From Coriobacteriia bacterium (GTDB lineage: Bacteria > Actinomycetota > Coriobacteriia > Coriobacteriales > UBA8131), in the NCBI GenBank assembly GCA_009784945.1, contig WQXH01000001.1, forward strand, positions 87,257 through 151,256: DNA of 64,000 bases, written 5' to 3'. Position numbers and translations under genes: made by a program. Of the stretch, positions 26,259-35,130 are shown one piece after another. The stretch's first letter is position 1. Every line of letters starts with the position of its first letter. Below the pieces are notes generated by a model. That model saw only the letters and a list, made by a program, of their open reading frames with translations. It did not search any database and was not told the origin of the DNA.

Positions 26259-27209
26259 GTGCCACTCATTACAGCCCAGGATGTTCGTATTCCGGCAGAC
26301 GTACTACCCGAGGCTCACGAACTTTATGTAGAAAACTATCTGGCGGCAACAAGAAGCACCGGAAGACTCATGCTGTTTGCCTGCGACCAGAAATTAGAGC
26401 ATCTCAATGATGATTTCTTTGGCAAGGGAATTAATCCGGCCGACAATAATCCAGAGCACCTGTTTAGGATTGCCACCAAGGGCGTAGTAGGTGTTATGGC
26501 AGCGCAGCGTGGGCTCATAGCTCAGTATGCCAATGATTACCCAGGCATCAACTACCTGGTTAAAATGAACTCCAAGACGCATCTCATCAAGCCATCACAA
26601 GACGACCCCTACTCTCCACAGCTCAACTCACTTGATGCAGTTATAGCCATGCGCGAGGCAGGGGTAAACATTGTTGGCCTGGGTTACACTATTTACCTTG
26701 GGTCAGAATATGAATCAACCATGCTTGCAGAAGCTGGAGAACTTGTTGCTGAGGCTCATGCCCAAGGCTTCATAGTGGTGCTTTGGATATACCCCCGAGG
26801 CAAGGCAGTGGTCGACGAGAAGGATGCCCACCTTATTGCCGGTGCAGCTGGCACAGCCGTGTGCCTTGGCGCTGACTTTGTTAAAGTCAATCCGCCCCAA
26901 GCTGCCGACGGCCTCAGCTCTGCGCAGCTGCTTGCTCGTGCCTGTGAGGCATCGGGTAGAACAGGCTTGGTTTGCGCGGGCGGATCTTCAGTAGATGCCT
27001 CCTCATTCCTCACCCAGCTTTATGAACAAATCCACATTGGCGGTGCCCAGGGTAATGCTACCGGACGCAACATTCATCAACGCTCACTCGATGAGGCAGT
27101 ACGCCTCACCAAGGCAATCAGCGCCATTACGCTTGCTGATTATGATCCAGATGAGGCTCTTGACGTGTATGAAGGAAAAGAAAACTTCAGGCTACCACAC
27201 TACCACTGA
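26259..27209 (+). CDS. class I (DhnA-type) fructose-bisphosphate aldolase-like protein
   Basis: A 316-residue TIM-barrel aldolase of the archaeal-type class I/DhnA family. Seen: FACDQKLEHL (usual DHGLEHG), an active-site Schiff-base Lys candidate in ADFVKVNPP (Lys209), and the phosphate-binding end CAGGSS...GGAQGNATGRNIHQ. The likely reaction is reversible cleavage of fructose-1,6-bisphosphate in glycolysis; related enzymes act on other sugar phosphates, so substrate is not certain. GTG start with AAAGGAGG upstream. It overlaps the metG-like gene tail to tail by ten bases. Confidence 0.88.
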   Translation: MPLITAQDVRIPADVLPEAHELYVENYLAATRSTGRLMLFACDQKLEHLNDDFFGKGINPADNNPEHLFRIATKGVVGVMAAQRGLIAQYANDYPGINYLVKMNSKTHLIKPSQDDPYSPQLNSLDAVIAMREAGVNIVGLGYTIYLGSEYESTMLAEAGELVAEAHAQGFIVVLWIYPRGKAVVDEKDAHLIAGAAGTAVCLGADFVKVNPPQAADGLSSAQLLARACEASGRTGLVCAGGSSVDASSFLTQLYEQIHIGGAQGNATGRNIHQRSLDEAVRLTKAISAITLADYDPDEALDVYEGKENFRLPHYH

Positions 27210-29230
27210 GAAGGATGTTTCTTGAAGAAATCAAAGCGTGGAGGAAGTTCCTTGAGAGGATGTCCGCCCTTTTGTAGGTCAGCAGGCGAGAAGAATATGT
27301 CGTTTCCGTCTCCTATGAACTTCCAGGAAAAGTACACATCTGCGGACACATCAAAATTGAGCTGCTTGAATATCAGTTCGCAGCCCTGAGGCACAATAGG
27401 GTGCATGAGCAGCAGAGCCATACGGAGGAGATAAAAGGCAGAGGCCAGGGTGGTTTTACGTGCCTGCGTGTCTTCTCCTGCATCTTTGATGCTGTCTGAC
27501 CAATGCTTGTTGGCTCTTCTCAGGTACTCAGAAGCAATCTCAAAGGCAGTGTGCAGCTCGGTCTTGTACATCGCCCATTCATAGGCACGGTAGGTATCTT
27601 GAGCGTCGTGCAGCAGCTTCTCGGGAATGTCTGCCAGGGGTAAGAGACCCCCAAAGTTCTTTTGAGCCTCATAGAAGCACGAGCGTGCCAGGCGATTAAA
27701 GATATTGGTCAACAGCGCGCTTTCTTTGAGCACAGGATCTGGATCCTTCTTATTGGCGTGTGGGTCTAAAACTTGAGGCCTAAAACTGACGGGCTTCTTG
27801 CCAAGACCCAGTGCAATAAAGTGGGCACGCAATTGCTCGGCAGTATAGTGCTCCAGGAGATCATCTGCCATGGGAGGCTTGATATCCGCCGAAGATGACG
27901 CCTTTTTGTCAAGAAAGAGCAGATGGTAGTTTGCCACCAGTTTAGTTTGCTGAAGCTGTCCTTCCTGGGCAAAGGCTGAAGGAGTTGAGGCGGTACACGC
28001 ATTATGGGCTGCCCATAAAGCTGTTTGCGCTATGCCGTAAAAAAAGATATTGTCTTGACCTATGAACTGATACACCGTTGCATCCTTGCTACACCAGTAG
28101 TCTTCAAATGACCCCTTGCTTGAACCACGTGCAGATGCGTTGAGTGACTCCACTCCTTCGCCTTTGTTTTTGAGCCAGGCACGTGTAAAGCTCAGAGGCG
28201 CCCAGAGCGATTCTGGCCAGCACCATACCGTTAAGCCTTCTATGGACTCTATAACAGGCGCAGAAACGCCCCAGGAGGCGTTTCCAGTGATACGAAAGGG
28301 CACCAGCGCCTTGCCAGTTCGAAATCGAATACCGTGCTCACTTAATAGTGCGCGCGCCTTGTCTCGACTGTCAAGGCAGTTAAACTCAAGTTCGAAGGAG
28401 GCTTTGCCCTTTTCGGTGGCTCGGTAATGGTGAGTTGGCAGCTTTGACGCAAGAGCCTGGTACGCTTGGAGATGCTCTTGCTTTACATACATCAGGGGTG
28501 CAACCAAGAACTCTTCCATGGTGTCAGTTACCACTGATCGAGTAATATCATCGCTTCGTAGATAATCAATGTGTTGTTTGAGTGCCTCGGCCATTTCTGG
28601 AAGCTTAAAGTACCAGTTGTTAACTTCACAAAGCTCTGGCGTAGTTTGAGTAACAGTGCTCTTGGGGTTAAGAAGATCCTCTGGTCTATACTGGTGCCCC
28701 ATATCGCATTCATCAGCGTAGGCGCGCTGACTCTTGCAGCCTTGCACAGGGCAGTAGCCTTCGACCTGTCGCCCATTGAGAAATACTTGTGCCTCGGTAT
28801 CATAAAACTGGGCAGTAGAGTCCAGATGTAACCATCCGTTTGCGTGCAACCTCGTAATGATTTCTTCGGTGTACTGCTCATGCACCTCTTTGCTCAAACC
28901 CAGGCTTGAGCCTTCGTAGATGTCAAGAGAAATATTATAGGCTGCAAGACTTGCGCTTTGCTCGTCATGGTAGTGCAAAACGAAGTCATGCACACTTCCC
29001 TGGTAGGCTTCATTTTCTTTAAGCTTGCGATATCCCTCATCTATTGAAGAGCCGTAACAGTCGGTTCCCGAAACAAAGAGTACCTTGTCTTTGCCTATGC
29101 GATTTCTTAAAAAGCGTGCATAGCAATCGGCAGGCACAAACACACCGCCAATATGGCCAAAATGCAGGCCTTTGTTTGCATAGGGCATGCCTGCGGTCAC
29201 CAATGCGCGTTTAGGAAACTCGGGTCTCAT
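27200..29230 (-). CDS. metG: divergent methionyl-tRNA synthetase-like class I aminoacyl-tRNA synthetase
   Basis: A 676-residue protein most like MetRS. Seen: TAGMPYANKGLHFGHIGG (HIGH motif as HFGH), a zinc-insert region CPVQGCKSQRAYADECDMGHQYRPEDL followed by NPKSTVTQTTPELCEVNNWYFKLPE as in E. coli-type MetRS, and an anticodon-domain-like C-terminus. Deviations: the usual DEHG or DAHG near residue 60 reads GTDCYGSSIDE, and the KMSKS loop reads LDKKASSSAD (KASSS), losing the second lysine. It lacks the C-terminal tRNA-binding extension. It may be the cell's MetRS or a second, altered paralogue; a search of the whole genome decides. Minus strand, divergent from tRNA-Leu. Confidence 0.8.
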   Translation of the reverse strand: MRPEFPKRALVTAGMPYANKGLHFGHIGGVFVPADCYARFLRNRIGKDKVLFVSGTDCYGSSIDEGYRKLKENEAYQGSVHDFVLHYHDEQSASLAAYNISLDIYEGSSLGLSKEVHEQYTEEIITRLHANGWLHLDSTAQFYDTEAQVFLNGRQVEGYCPVQGCKSQRAYADECDMGHQYRPEDLLNPKSTVTQTTPELCEVNNWYFKLPEMAEALKQHIDYLRSDDITRSVVTDTMEEFLVAPLMYVKQEHLQAYQALASKLPTHHYRATEKGKASFELEFNCLDSRDKARALLSEHGIRFRTGKALVPFRITGNASWGVSAPVIESIEGLTVWCWPESLWAPLSFTRAWLKNKGEGVESLNASARGSSKGSFEDYWCSKDATVYQFIGQDNIFFYGIAQTALWAAHNACTASTPSAFAQEGQLQQTKLVANYHLLFLDKKASSSADIKPPMADDLLEHYTAEQLRAHFIALGLGKKPVSFRPQVLDPHANKKDPDPVLKESALLTNIFNRLARSCFYEAQKNFGGLLPLADIPEKLLHDAQDTYRAYEWAMYKTELHTAFEIASEYLRRANKHWSDSIKDAGEDTQARKTTLASAFYLLRMALLLMHPIVPQGCELIFKQLNFDVSADVYFSWKFIGDGNDIFFSPADLQKGGHPLKELPPRFDFFKKHPSQW

Positions 29231-29284
29231 AGTAACTGTCCTCCTTCATCTTGATGATTATCGCATAAGCTCTGTCCATTGATA

Positions 29285-29293
29285 TGTTACAAT
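29285..29293 (+). promoter_or_regulatory. candidate extended -10 promoter for tRNA-Leu
   Basis: TGTTACAAT (TGn plus TACAAT) lies 24 bases before the tRNA 5' end. No firm -35. Confidence 0.45.
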
Positions 29294-29317
29294 TTTTTGC
29301 TGCACATAGCTTTTCTT

Positions 29318-29401
29318 GCCCGGGTGGTGGAATGGCAGACACGGAGGTCTCAAAAACCTTTGTCGCGAGACGTGTGGGTTCAAATCCCACCCCGGGCACC
29401 A
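29318..29401 (+). tRNA. tRNA-Leu (anticodon CAA)
   Basis: Acceptor stem GCCCGGG / CCCGGGC closes perfectly with discriminator A and an encoded CCA. The anticodon stem GAGGT / ACCTT surrounds loop CTCAAAA, giving anticodon CAA (29351-29353), which reads UUG. A long variable arm (tgtcgcgagacg) and the T arm GTGGGTTCAAATCCCAC confirm a class II leucine tRNA of 84 bases. Confidence 0.96.
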
Positions 29402-29502
29402 AGCATGAACCCAAACACCTCTACACACTGGCCTATTGTGGGCACCAGGTTGTAGCTCTTGCTTCTTTGTAAGGGGTGTAAACCGATAGGGGAGTGGCCT
29501 CC

Positions 29503-30123
29503 ATGCACACCATCTTCGTAACTGGTTCTATGGCGTCTGGAAAGCGCTCGGCCTGCCGCCATCTCGCCACCAAGGGTTTTACTCATATCGACTTGGACGA
29601 GGTAGCAAAGGAGTTCCTTGCGAGCGAGTCTGTCAAGCACCAATTGGCTTTATCGTATGGAAAGGGCATTTTTGACGATGAGGGAAATATCAACAGTTCC
29701 GAACTTGCTGCACGTGCCTTTACGAGCAAAGAGAGTACAGCTGCACTTAATGAAATCATGTGGCCATTGGTAGCTAATCGCCTTGCCAGTTTGTTGTCTT
29801 GCGAGGACGGTCTGGATGGTCGCTTTTCTGCTAAGCATGTGGTTGAGATTGCCATGCTTGCCGAGGCTCCTGGATTTTCCCAACTTGCTGACGCAGTCAT
29901 CGGCATAAGTGCACGAGAAGACATACGGATCAAACGAGCGTTGGCCAGGGGCATGCATCTGGAGGACATTCACAAAAGAATGGCTCTTCAGGCATCTGAC
30001 AGCGAGCGTGCCGATTGTTGCGATGTGGTGATAGAAAACAATGGCAGTCTTGCCGATTTGCACGCGAGGCTCGATGAATGGTTTCATACGTATAACGTAC
30101 AACTAGCGGAACATATGTTCTGA
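29503..30123 (+). CDS. coaE: dephospho-CoA kinase CoaE
   Basis: Last step of coenzyme A synthesis, phosphorylating dephospho-CoA at the 3'-OH. Seen: P-loop TGSMASGKRS at the N-terminus (usual GxIGSGKS), FTHIDLDEVAKE with the conserved acidic pair, and the lid region SAREDIRIKRALARG. 206 residues from ATG 29503, which follows AGGGGAG by eight bases; the track's GTG 29494 overlaps that ribosome site. Variation in the P-loop is slightly unusual but keeps GxxxxGK. uvrB follows after 13 bases. Confidence 0.9.
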   Translation: MHTIFVTGSMASGKRSACRHLATKGFTHIDLDEVAKEFLASESVKHQLALSYGKGIFDDEGNINSSELAARAFTSKESTAALNEIMWPLVANRLASLLSCEDGLDGRFSAKHVVEIAMLAEAPGFSQLADAVIGISAREDIRIKRALARGMHLEDIHKRMALQASDSERADCCDVVIENNGSLADLHARLDEWFHTYNVQLAEHMF

Positions 30124-30136
30124 TATACTGGTAACT

Positions 30137-32260
30137 ATGAAACAACCACTTAAGATAACTCATGAGCATCTGGCGGATAACAAATTTGTTGTACGCTCTC
30201 AGTTTGACTTGGCAGGCGACCAGCCTGAAGCCGTTGACGCACTAGCCAAAGGGCTTGCTCGTGGTCTTCGCTATCAAACCCTGCTTGGTGTAACTGGATC
30301 CGGTAAAACCTTTACTATGGCCAAAGCAATCGAAAGGGCTCAACGTCCGGCTTTAATCATGGCGCCTAACAAAACCCTGGCTGCTCAGTTAGCGGCCGAG
30401 CTCAAGGAGTTCTTTCCAGAAAATGCTGTTTCGTATTTTGTCTCCTACTACGATTATTACCAGCCCGAGGCCTACGTGCCTACCACAGACACCTTCATCG
30501 AAAAAGACGCTTCTATTAACGAGGAGGTAGAAAAGCTCAGGCATGCAGCCACCGCCGCACTGCTCTCTCGACGTGATGTTATCGTGGTTGCGAGTGTATC
30601 TTGCATCTATGGCATCGGCTCACCCGAAGACTACGCTGGCATGGCGGTGTTTTTAGATAAAAGCCAGTCAACGAGTCGCGATAAACTTATTTATCAGCTC
30701 ATCGATATCCAGTATGACCGAAACGACTACGAGCTTCTCAGGGGTACCTTTAGAGTGCGGGGAGACACCGTGGATGTGTTTCCACCTTATGGCGATCACC
30801 CACTGAGAGTTGAGTTCTTTGGAGATGAAATTGAAAACATCTATGAGGTAGATGGAGTCAGTGGCGAGATTCTCAAAGCCTACAAAACCATACCGGTATG
30901 GCCCGCTTCTCACTATGTAACTGCCCGACCTAAAATCGAGAAGGCGCTGTGCACCATAGCTGACGAGAGGGATCTTCGAGTCGCAGACCTCAAGAGTTCT
31001 GGCAAGCTCCTTGAGGCACAGCGCCTTGAGCAACGCACCAACTACGACCTTGAGATGCTTGAGACGATGAGCTTTTGCTCTGGCATAGAAAACTACTCAC
31101 GCCATTTGGACGGACGTGAAGCTGGAGTCCCTTCATTTACTCTCATAGACTACTTTCCCGATGATTTCTTTTGTATCATAGACGAGAGTCATGTAACCGT
31201 TCCGCAAATTGGTGGCATGTATGAGGGCGATCGCTCTCGAAAAACTACGTTGGTAGAGCACGGATTCAGGTTGCCGAGCGCCTTGGACAACCGCCCTTTG
31301 CGTTTTGACGAATTTGAGCAACGCGTCAAACAATTCGTGTATGTCAGCGCCACTCCGGGCGACTATGAGGAGCGTGTGCAAGAACAACTGGTAGAGCAGA
31401 TCATCAGGCCCACAGGATTACTCGACCCAGAAATCGAGGTACGACCAGCCAAAAACCAAATTGAAGATATAGTTGATGAGGCCAAAGAGCGTGTGGATAA
31501 AAATGAGCGCGTGCTCATCACCACCCTTACCAAGAAGATGGCAGAAGACCTCACCGACTACCTTCTTGACAGGCAGATCAACGCACGCTACATGCACTCT
31601 GATATTGGCACGCTCGAAAGAATCGAGATATTACGCGATCTTCGCAAGGGAAGCTTTGATGTCTTGGTGGGCATCAACCTCTTAAGAGAGGGTTTGGATT
31701 TGCCCGAGGTAACCCTGGTGGCTATTCTTGATGCCGACAAAGAGGGTTTCTTGCGTAATCGTCGCTCGCTTATACAGACGATTGGCCGAGCTGCTCGCAA
31801 TGTGTCTGGCAAGGTGCTTATGTATGCAGACAAGTTGACAAAATCCATGGAGGTGGCCATCGATGAAACACAGCGGCGAAGACAACTGCAGATGGAGTTT
31901 AATACTGCACGTGGCATACAGCCTCAAACCGTACGTAAGGCCATAAGCGATATCATGGATTATATGGAGCTGGCAGTTGAGGCCACCGAAGAAACTACTG
32001 AGGCGGTTGCCAATGAACTGGCAGCACTGGGCAAGAGTGAGGCTGCTCGTATTATCAGCTCTATGGAAGACGAAATGGCAGAAGCAGCCTCAAGCATGGA
32101 CTTTGAACGTGCTGCTCGCTTGCGTGACCAGGCTGTCAAGCTCCGCGCGGCTCTTGAGGGCACCGATGAGTCAGCAGTTTTGGAAAAACTACGCGAGAGC
32201 GCACGCAAGGGCGGCACCTACGGCACGAGAAAATCTCGCGCACGCTCTCGAAAGAAGTAA
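30137..32260 (+). CDS. uvrB: excinuclease ABC subunit UvrB
   Basis: DNA damage recognition helicase of nucleotide excision repair. Seen: GVTGSGKTF (51-59), the beta-hairpin region YYDYYQPEAYVP, DESHVTVPQIGGMY, SATPGDYE, RIEILRDLRKGSFDVLVGINLLREGLDLPEV, QTIGRAARN, and a C-terminal UVR motif AASSMDFERAARLRDQ. It has 707 residues. No Shine-Dalgarno is clear at ATG 30137, so coupling to coaE is likely. I see no LexA-type box between them. Confidence 0.97.
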   Translation: MKQPLKITHEHLADNKFVVRSQFDLAGDQPEAVDALAKGLARGLRYQTLLGVTGSGKTFTMAKAIERAQRPALIMAPNKTLAAQLAAELKEFFPENAVSYFVSYYDYYQPEAYVPTTDTFIEKDASINEEVEKLRHAATAALLSRRDVIVVASVSCIYGIGSPEDYAGMAVFLDKSQSTSRDKLIYQLIDIQYDRNDYELLRGTFRVRGDTVDVFPPYGDHPLRVEFFGDEIENIYEVDGVSGEILKAYKTIPVWPASHYVTARPKIEKALCTIADERDLRVADLKSSGKLLEAQRLEQRTNYDLEMLETMSFCSGIENYSRHLDGREAGVPSFTLIDYFPDDFFCIIDESHVTVPQIGGMYEGDRSRKTTLVEHGFRLPSALDNRPLRFDEFEQRVKQFVYVSATPGDYEERVQEQLVEQIIRPTGLLDPEIEVRPAKNQIEDIVDEAKERVDKNERVLITTLTKKMAEDLTDYLLDRQINARYMHSDIGTLERIEILRDLRKGSFDVLVGINLLREGLDLPEVTLVAILDADKEGFLRNRRSLIQTIGRAARNVSGKVLMYADKLTKSMEVAIDETQRRRQLQMEFNTARGIQPQTVRKAISDIMDYMELAVEATEETTEAVANELAALGKSEAARIISSMEDEMAEAASSMDFERAARLRDQAVKLRAALEGTDESAVLEKLRESARKGGTYGTRKSRARSRKK

Positions 32261-32289
32261 GCTGTTCTCAAGTTGTCCTCAGTGGTGTA

Positions 32290-34413
32290 TCAGTATGATA
32301 TCACCGTGGTTCCAGAAGGTATATTGTCGTAAATCCATTTGGCATTTTGTAAGTCGAGTCGCACACAGCCTGCTGAGGCAGGCACTCCCATTCTTCCATC
32401 CTTTACCACAAAGGTGCCTTGGTAGTACGAAACAGAGTGAAACAGATAGTCACCATAGAACTGTGTCCACCAATAGCACGAAAAGCCGTTGCCAAAAACG
32501 TACCCTCTGCTGCCAACCGAAAAGGTGCCCTTGACCGTGGGTGTTTGAGGGAGTCCCGGCGAGCACACCCAAAAGTACTGATTGACCCAGCCAAGGCTGG
32601 TTTTACGGTACACCCCAACCAGACAGTTGCCACTGTCGATGGCAAGAAGCCAATTGGTGGGGCTAAAACGTCCAGCCACTCTGGAATTCATCATAAACTG
32701 CGCATGCGTCAGGGGAGGGGCTTCCCAATATGCACCGCTTGTTTGCCCAGGAGCTGGAGACCCTTTAATCACGAGAACCACCTGAAAGGCCTCCATAGCG
32801 CTGTTGAGGGTTGTGGTGCCCGAGTTAGAGCCGTTTCGCGCCCAGCCCAGCCAACCCCAGTTAGCCGAGTGTGCTCGATAGTACACATCAAAATACTGGG
32901 CCATCTGCCCAGTTAATCGTATCCTGATAGCCTCAACCCGCTTGCCCCCATTGGCTATGCCCGACTCGGTACCATTGCTCACCCAGCCCTGCCAGCCTTG
33001 ACCTTGGACATATGAATTGTACTGAATTCCACCGCTGACATTTGAGCTTACATTGAGTTTATAAGCTTGCAGCTGCCTTGACTGTTTGGTGGTTCCCACT
33101 GTTGCGCGAGCAGACACAGTTGATAGCCAGCCTCTGCCAGCTACGTGAGCCTGAGCACTGAGGGAGGCATCAAGAGAGGGTGGTCCAGCGCTTAAGAATG
33201 GCGTGTTATCTCCATGGGGTATGAGCCTTACCTGTATGGCCTCCACTCTGCATGAAAAGCCTACGGTTCCAGCCATGGAACCATCTTGGCCAGAAGTCCA
33301 GCCCAGCCAGCCAACGCCCGCTGAGTGAACACGATAAAACACTTCATAATGGCTGGCGAGTTGGCCAGTGAGCCGGATTTGAATGGCTTCAACGCGCAAG
33401 GAGCGTCCGGTAGTGCCTGCATCTGCTCCATCCTTTACCCAGGGTTGCCAGCCGATTCCCTGTACGTGTGTACGGTATTCGATAGACCCAGAATGCTCAG
33501 GACTGGCGATTCTCAGGCGCAGTGCTTCCATACGCAGTGCACGTCCGGTAGTGCCTGCGGTATCTCCACCCGCTCTCCATCCTTGCCAGCCAATTTTTTG
33601 GACATGGGCATGAGCCTCAAGCGTCATAGGGCGCTTGACAAAGGCATTGGTCTCCACTGTTGCGCTGCCAAGAGGTACAAGTTTGATTTCCAAAGCTTCA
33701 ATCCTGTGGCCATAACCTGAGGTTCCCGCATGTCCTCCATTTGCTGTCCAGCCAAGCCATCCAAACTGTGCCGAGTGCACCCGATATTGCACGTCAAATG
33801 CCTGTGCAAGCTCACCGGTAAGCCTCACGTTGAGTATGTCAAATCTGAGCGCCTTGCCTGTAGTGCCAGATAAGGCACCATCCTTGACCCAGTTTTGCCA
33901 GCCAGCACCTTGTACATGAGTTCGATACTCTATCGAACCTGTCACATTGCTATTTGCCAATCGGATATTGATTGCTTCTGCTCGCAGTGCACGTCCGGTA
34001 GTGCCAGCCTGTTTGCCACCTTTAACCCAGTTTTGCCAGCCAATGCTCTGAACATGAGTCCGGTACTCCAGAGCTGCTGTGGGCGGTTTGGCGCTCTGCA
34101 CTGCCAGTTCGTCATCAGCCTGCATAAGGTCTATGCTGTACCCTTCATTGGCAGTTTCTTCAAGTTGTCCAGCAGGCTCAGCCTCCTTAGGCTTGGTAAC
34201 CACCGCCTCACCAGAGACCTCTCGCTTCAATTCATTTGGCTCAACGGCTTCGAGCGCTTCTTCTTGACCCTCTTCTTCTTGAGGCTGGATGGCGTCATCT
34301 AAAGAAAGCTCGTCTGCCCACGCAGTCTCAAACTCTACCAGAGGCAGTAGGGTAGCGCATAAAACGACTGATAACAGTGCTTTTGATATCTTTTTCATCA
34401 TATCTTTTCTCAT
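32290..34413 (-). CDS. secreted L,D-transpeptidase with nine ChW repeats
   Basis: A 707-residue secreted cell-wall enzyme. Seen: signal peptide with cleavage near AWADE (about 33), an acidic linker, nine ChW repeats in three A-B-C triads (A and B contain HVQxxGWQxW, C contains HSAxxGWLGW), and a C-terminal YkuD domain. The YkuD site reads HSVSY...G.MGVPASAGCVRLDLQNAKWIYDN, the His and Cys of an L,D-transpeptidase, which makes 3-3 peptidoglycan crosslinks or attaches proteins. ChW repeats probably bind wall or matrix (inference). ATG at 34413 with AAAGGAG seven bases upstream. It converges on uvrB with 29 bases between stops. The surface protein at 13.3 kb carries the same A-B-C triad. Confidence 0.9.
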   Translation of the reverse strand: MRKDMMKKISKALLSVVLCATLLPLVEFETAWADELSLDDAIQPQEEEGQEEALEAVEPNELKREVSGEAVVTKPKEAEPAGQLEETANEGYSIDLMQADDELAVQSAKPPTAALEYRTHVQSIGWQNWVKGGKQAGTTGRALRAEAINIRLANSNVTGSIEYRTHVQGAGWQNWVKDGALSGTTGKALRFDILNVRLTGELAQAFDVQYRVHSAQFGWLGWTANGGHAGTSGYGHRIEALEIKLVPLGSATVETNAFVKRPMTLEAHAHVQKIGWQGWRAGGDTAGTTGRALRMEALRLRIASPEHSGSIEYRTHVQGIGWQPWVKDGADAGTTGRSLRVEAIQIRLTGQLASHYEVFYRVHSAGVGWLGWTSGQDGSMAGTVGFSCRVEAIQVRLIPHGDNTPFLSAGPPSLDASLSAQAHVAGRGWLSTVSARATVGTTKQSRQLQAYKLNVSSNVSGGIQYNSYVQGQGWQGWVSNGTESGIANGGKRVEAIRIRLTGQMAQYFDVYYRAHSANWGWLGWARNGSNSGTTTLNSAMEAFQVVLVIKGSPAPGQTSGAYWEAPPLTHAQFMMNSRVAGRFSPTNWLLAIDSGNCLVGVYRKTSLGWVNQYFWVCSPGLPQTPTVKGTFSVGSRGYVFGNGFSCYWWTQFYGDYLFHSVSYYQGTFVVKDGRMGVPASAGCVRLDLQNAKWIYDNIPSGTTVISY

Positions 34414-34562
34414 GCCAATTCTCCTTTTGGCTCATTGTGCAATCTTGCCCTTAATGATGCTCCTCTCATAATAATACAAAACTATTGAAAAAAAGACTTG
34501 TGGCAGACCGTGGGTGGCGTATGCACATCCTTTTGTTGCACAAATAATATAGAGCAAATCGC

Positions 34563-34568
34563 TACAAT
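34563..34568 (+). promoter_or_regulatory. candidate -10 for the dCMP deaminase gene
   Basis: TACAAT in GCTACAATATACC; TTGCAC at 34536 is a possible -35 at 21-base spacing, which is long. A start near 34575 would leave ATG 34581 almost without leader, favouring ATG 34620. Confidence 0.35.
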
Positions 34569-34619
34569 ATACCAAGCGCAATGATGGCCACCAGTAATCA
34601 GAAAGTGTGCAGGAGAACC

Positions 34620-35108
34620 ATGAGCAGGCGAGACAAAACTAATTACTACCTTGATATAGCCGAGCAGGTTTCAAACCGCGGTACTTGCATCAGGAGGCAT
34701 TTTGGTGCAGTCATCGTTAAAGATGATGAAGTTATTTCTACTGGCTATGTGGGTGCGCCCAGAGGGCGACAGAACTGCTCGGATATTGAGTCGTGTTATC
34801 GCGAAGAGCGTAAAGTGCCTCGTGGCGAGCGTTATGAGCTTTGTCGTAGCGTTCATGCAGAGGCAAACGCCATAATCAGTGCAGCAAGAAAAGACATGAT
34901 AGGCAGCTCACTTTACCTGGTAGGCATAGACATGAGCACCAATGAATACGTAGATAGAGCCAACTGTTGCGCCATGTGCAAGAGATTAGCGCTCAACGCA
35001 GGCATTGAAACAGTATACGTTCGCGACACCAGGAGTGATTTTCGAGTCATCGAGGTAGCAAGCTGGATAGCTAACGACGATTCGCTCTCAGACGAGCTTG
35101 GGTATTAG
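34620..35108 (+). CDS. deoxycytidylate (dCMP) deaminase family protein (ComEB-like)
   Basis: Zinc-dependent deaminase that converts dCMP to dUMP for dTTP supply. Seen: GTCIRRHFGAVIVKDDEVISTGYVGAPRG, the zinc/catalytic HAEANAI, and a second zinc motif CCAMCKRL. 162 residues from ATG 34620, where the family's N-terminus begins; AGGAG lies close (four bases). The track's ATG 34581 adds 13 residues and stays possible. The end SDELGY-stop is repeated as a 21-bp tandem duplication at the phage border. Deaminases of this family occur in both hosts and phages; position before the AT-rich region suggests a host gene. Confidence 0.87.
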   Translation: MSRRDKTNYYLDIAEQVSNRGTCIRRHFGAVIVKDDEVISTGYVGAPRGRQNCSDIESCYREERKVPRGERYELCRSVHAEANAIISAARKDMIGSSLYLVGIDMSTNEYVDRANCCAMCKRLALNAGIETVYVRDTRSDFRVIEVASWIANDDSLSDELGY

Positions 35109-35130
35109 ACAGACGAGCTTGGGTATTAGA
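35089..35130 (+). repeat. 21-bp perfect tandem duplication of the deaminase 3' end
   Basis: CAGACGAGCTTGGGTATTAG followed by A occurs twice head to tail (35089-35109, 35110-35130). The first copy contains the deaminase stop codon; the second is downstream. It marks the junction between host-like and phage-like sequence, so it may be or contain an attachment site, though a tandem pair on one side is not the usual att arrangement. Confidence 0.75.

Noticed and set aside
32419-32916. 165-residue plus-strand ORF opposite the L,D-transpeptidase
   Set aside because: Antisense to the catalytic YkuD domain and ChW repeats.
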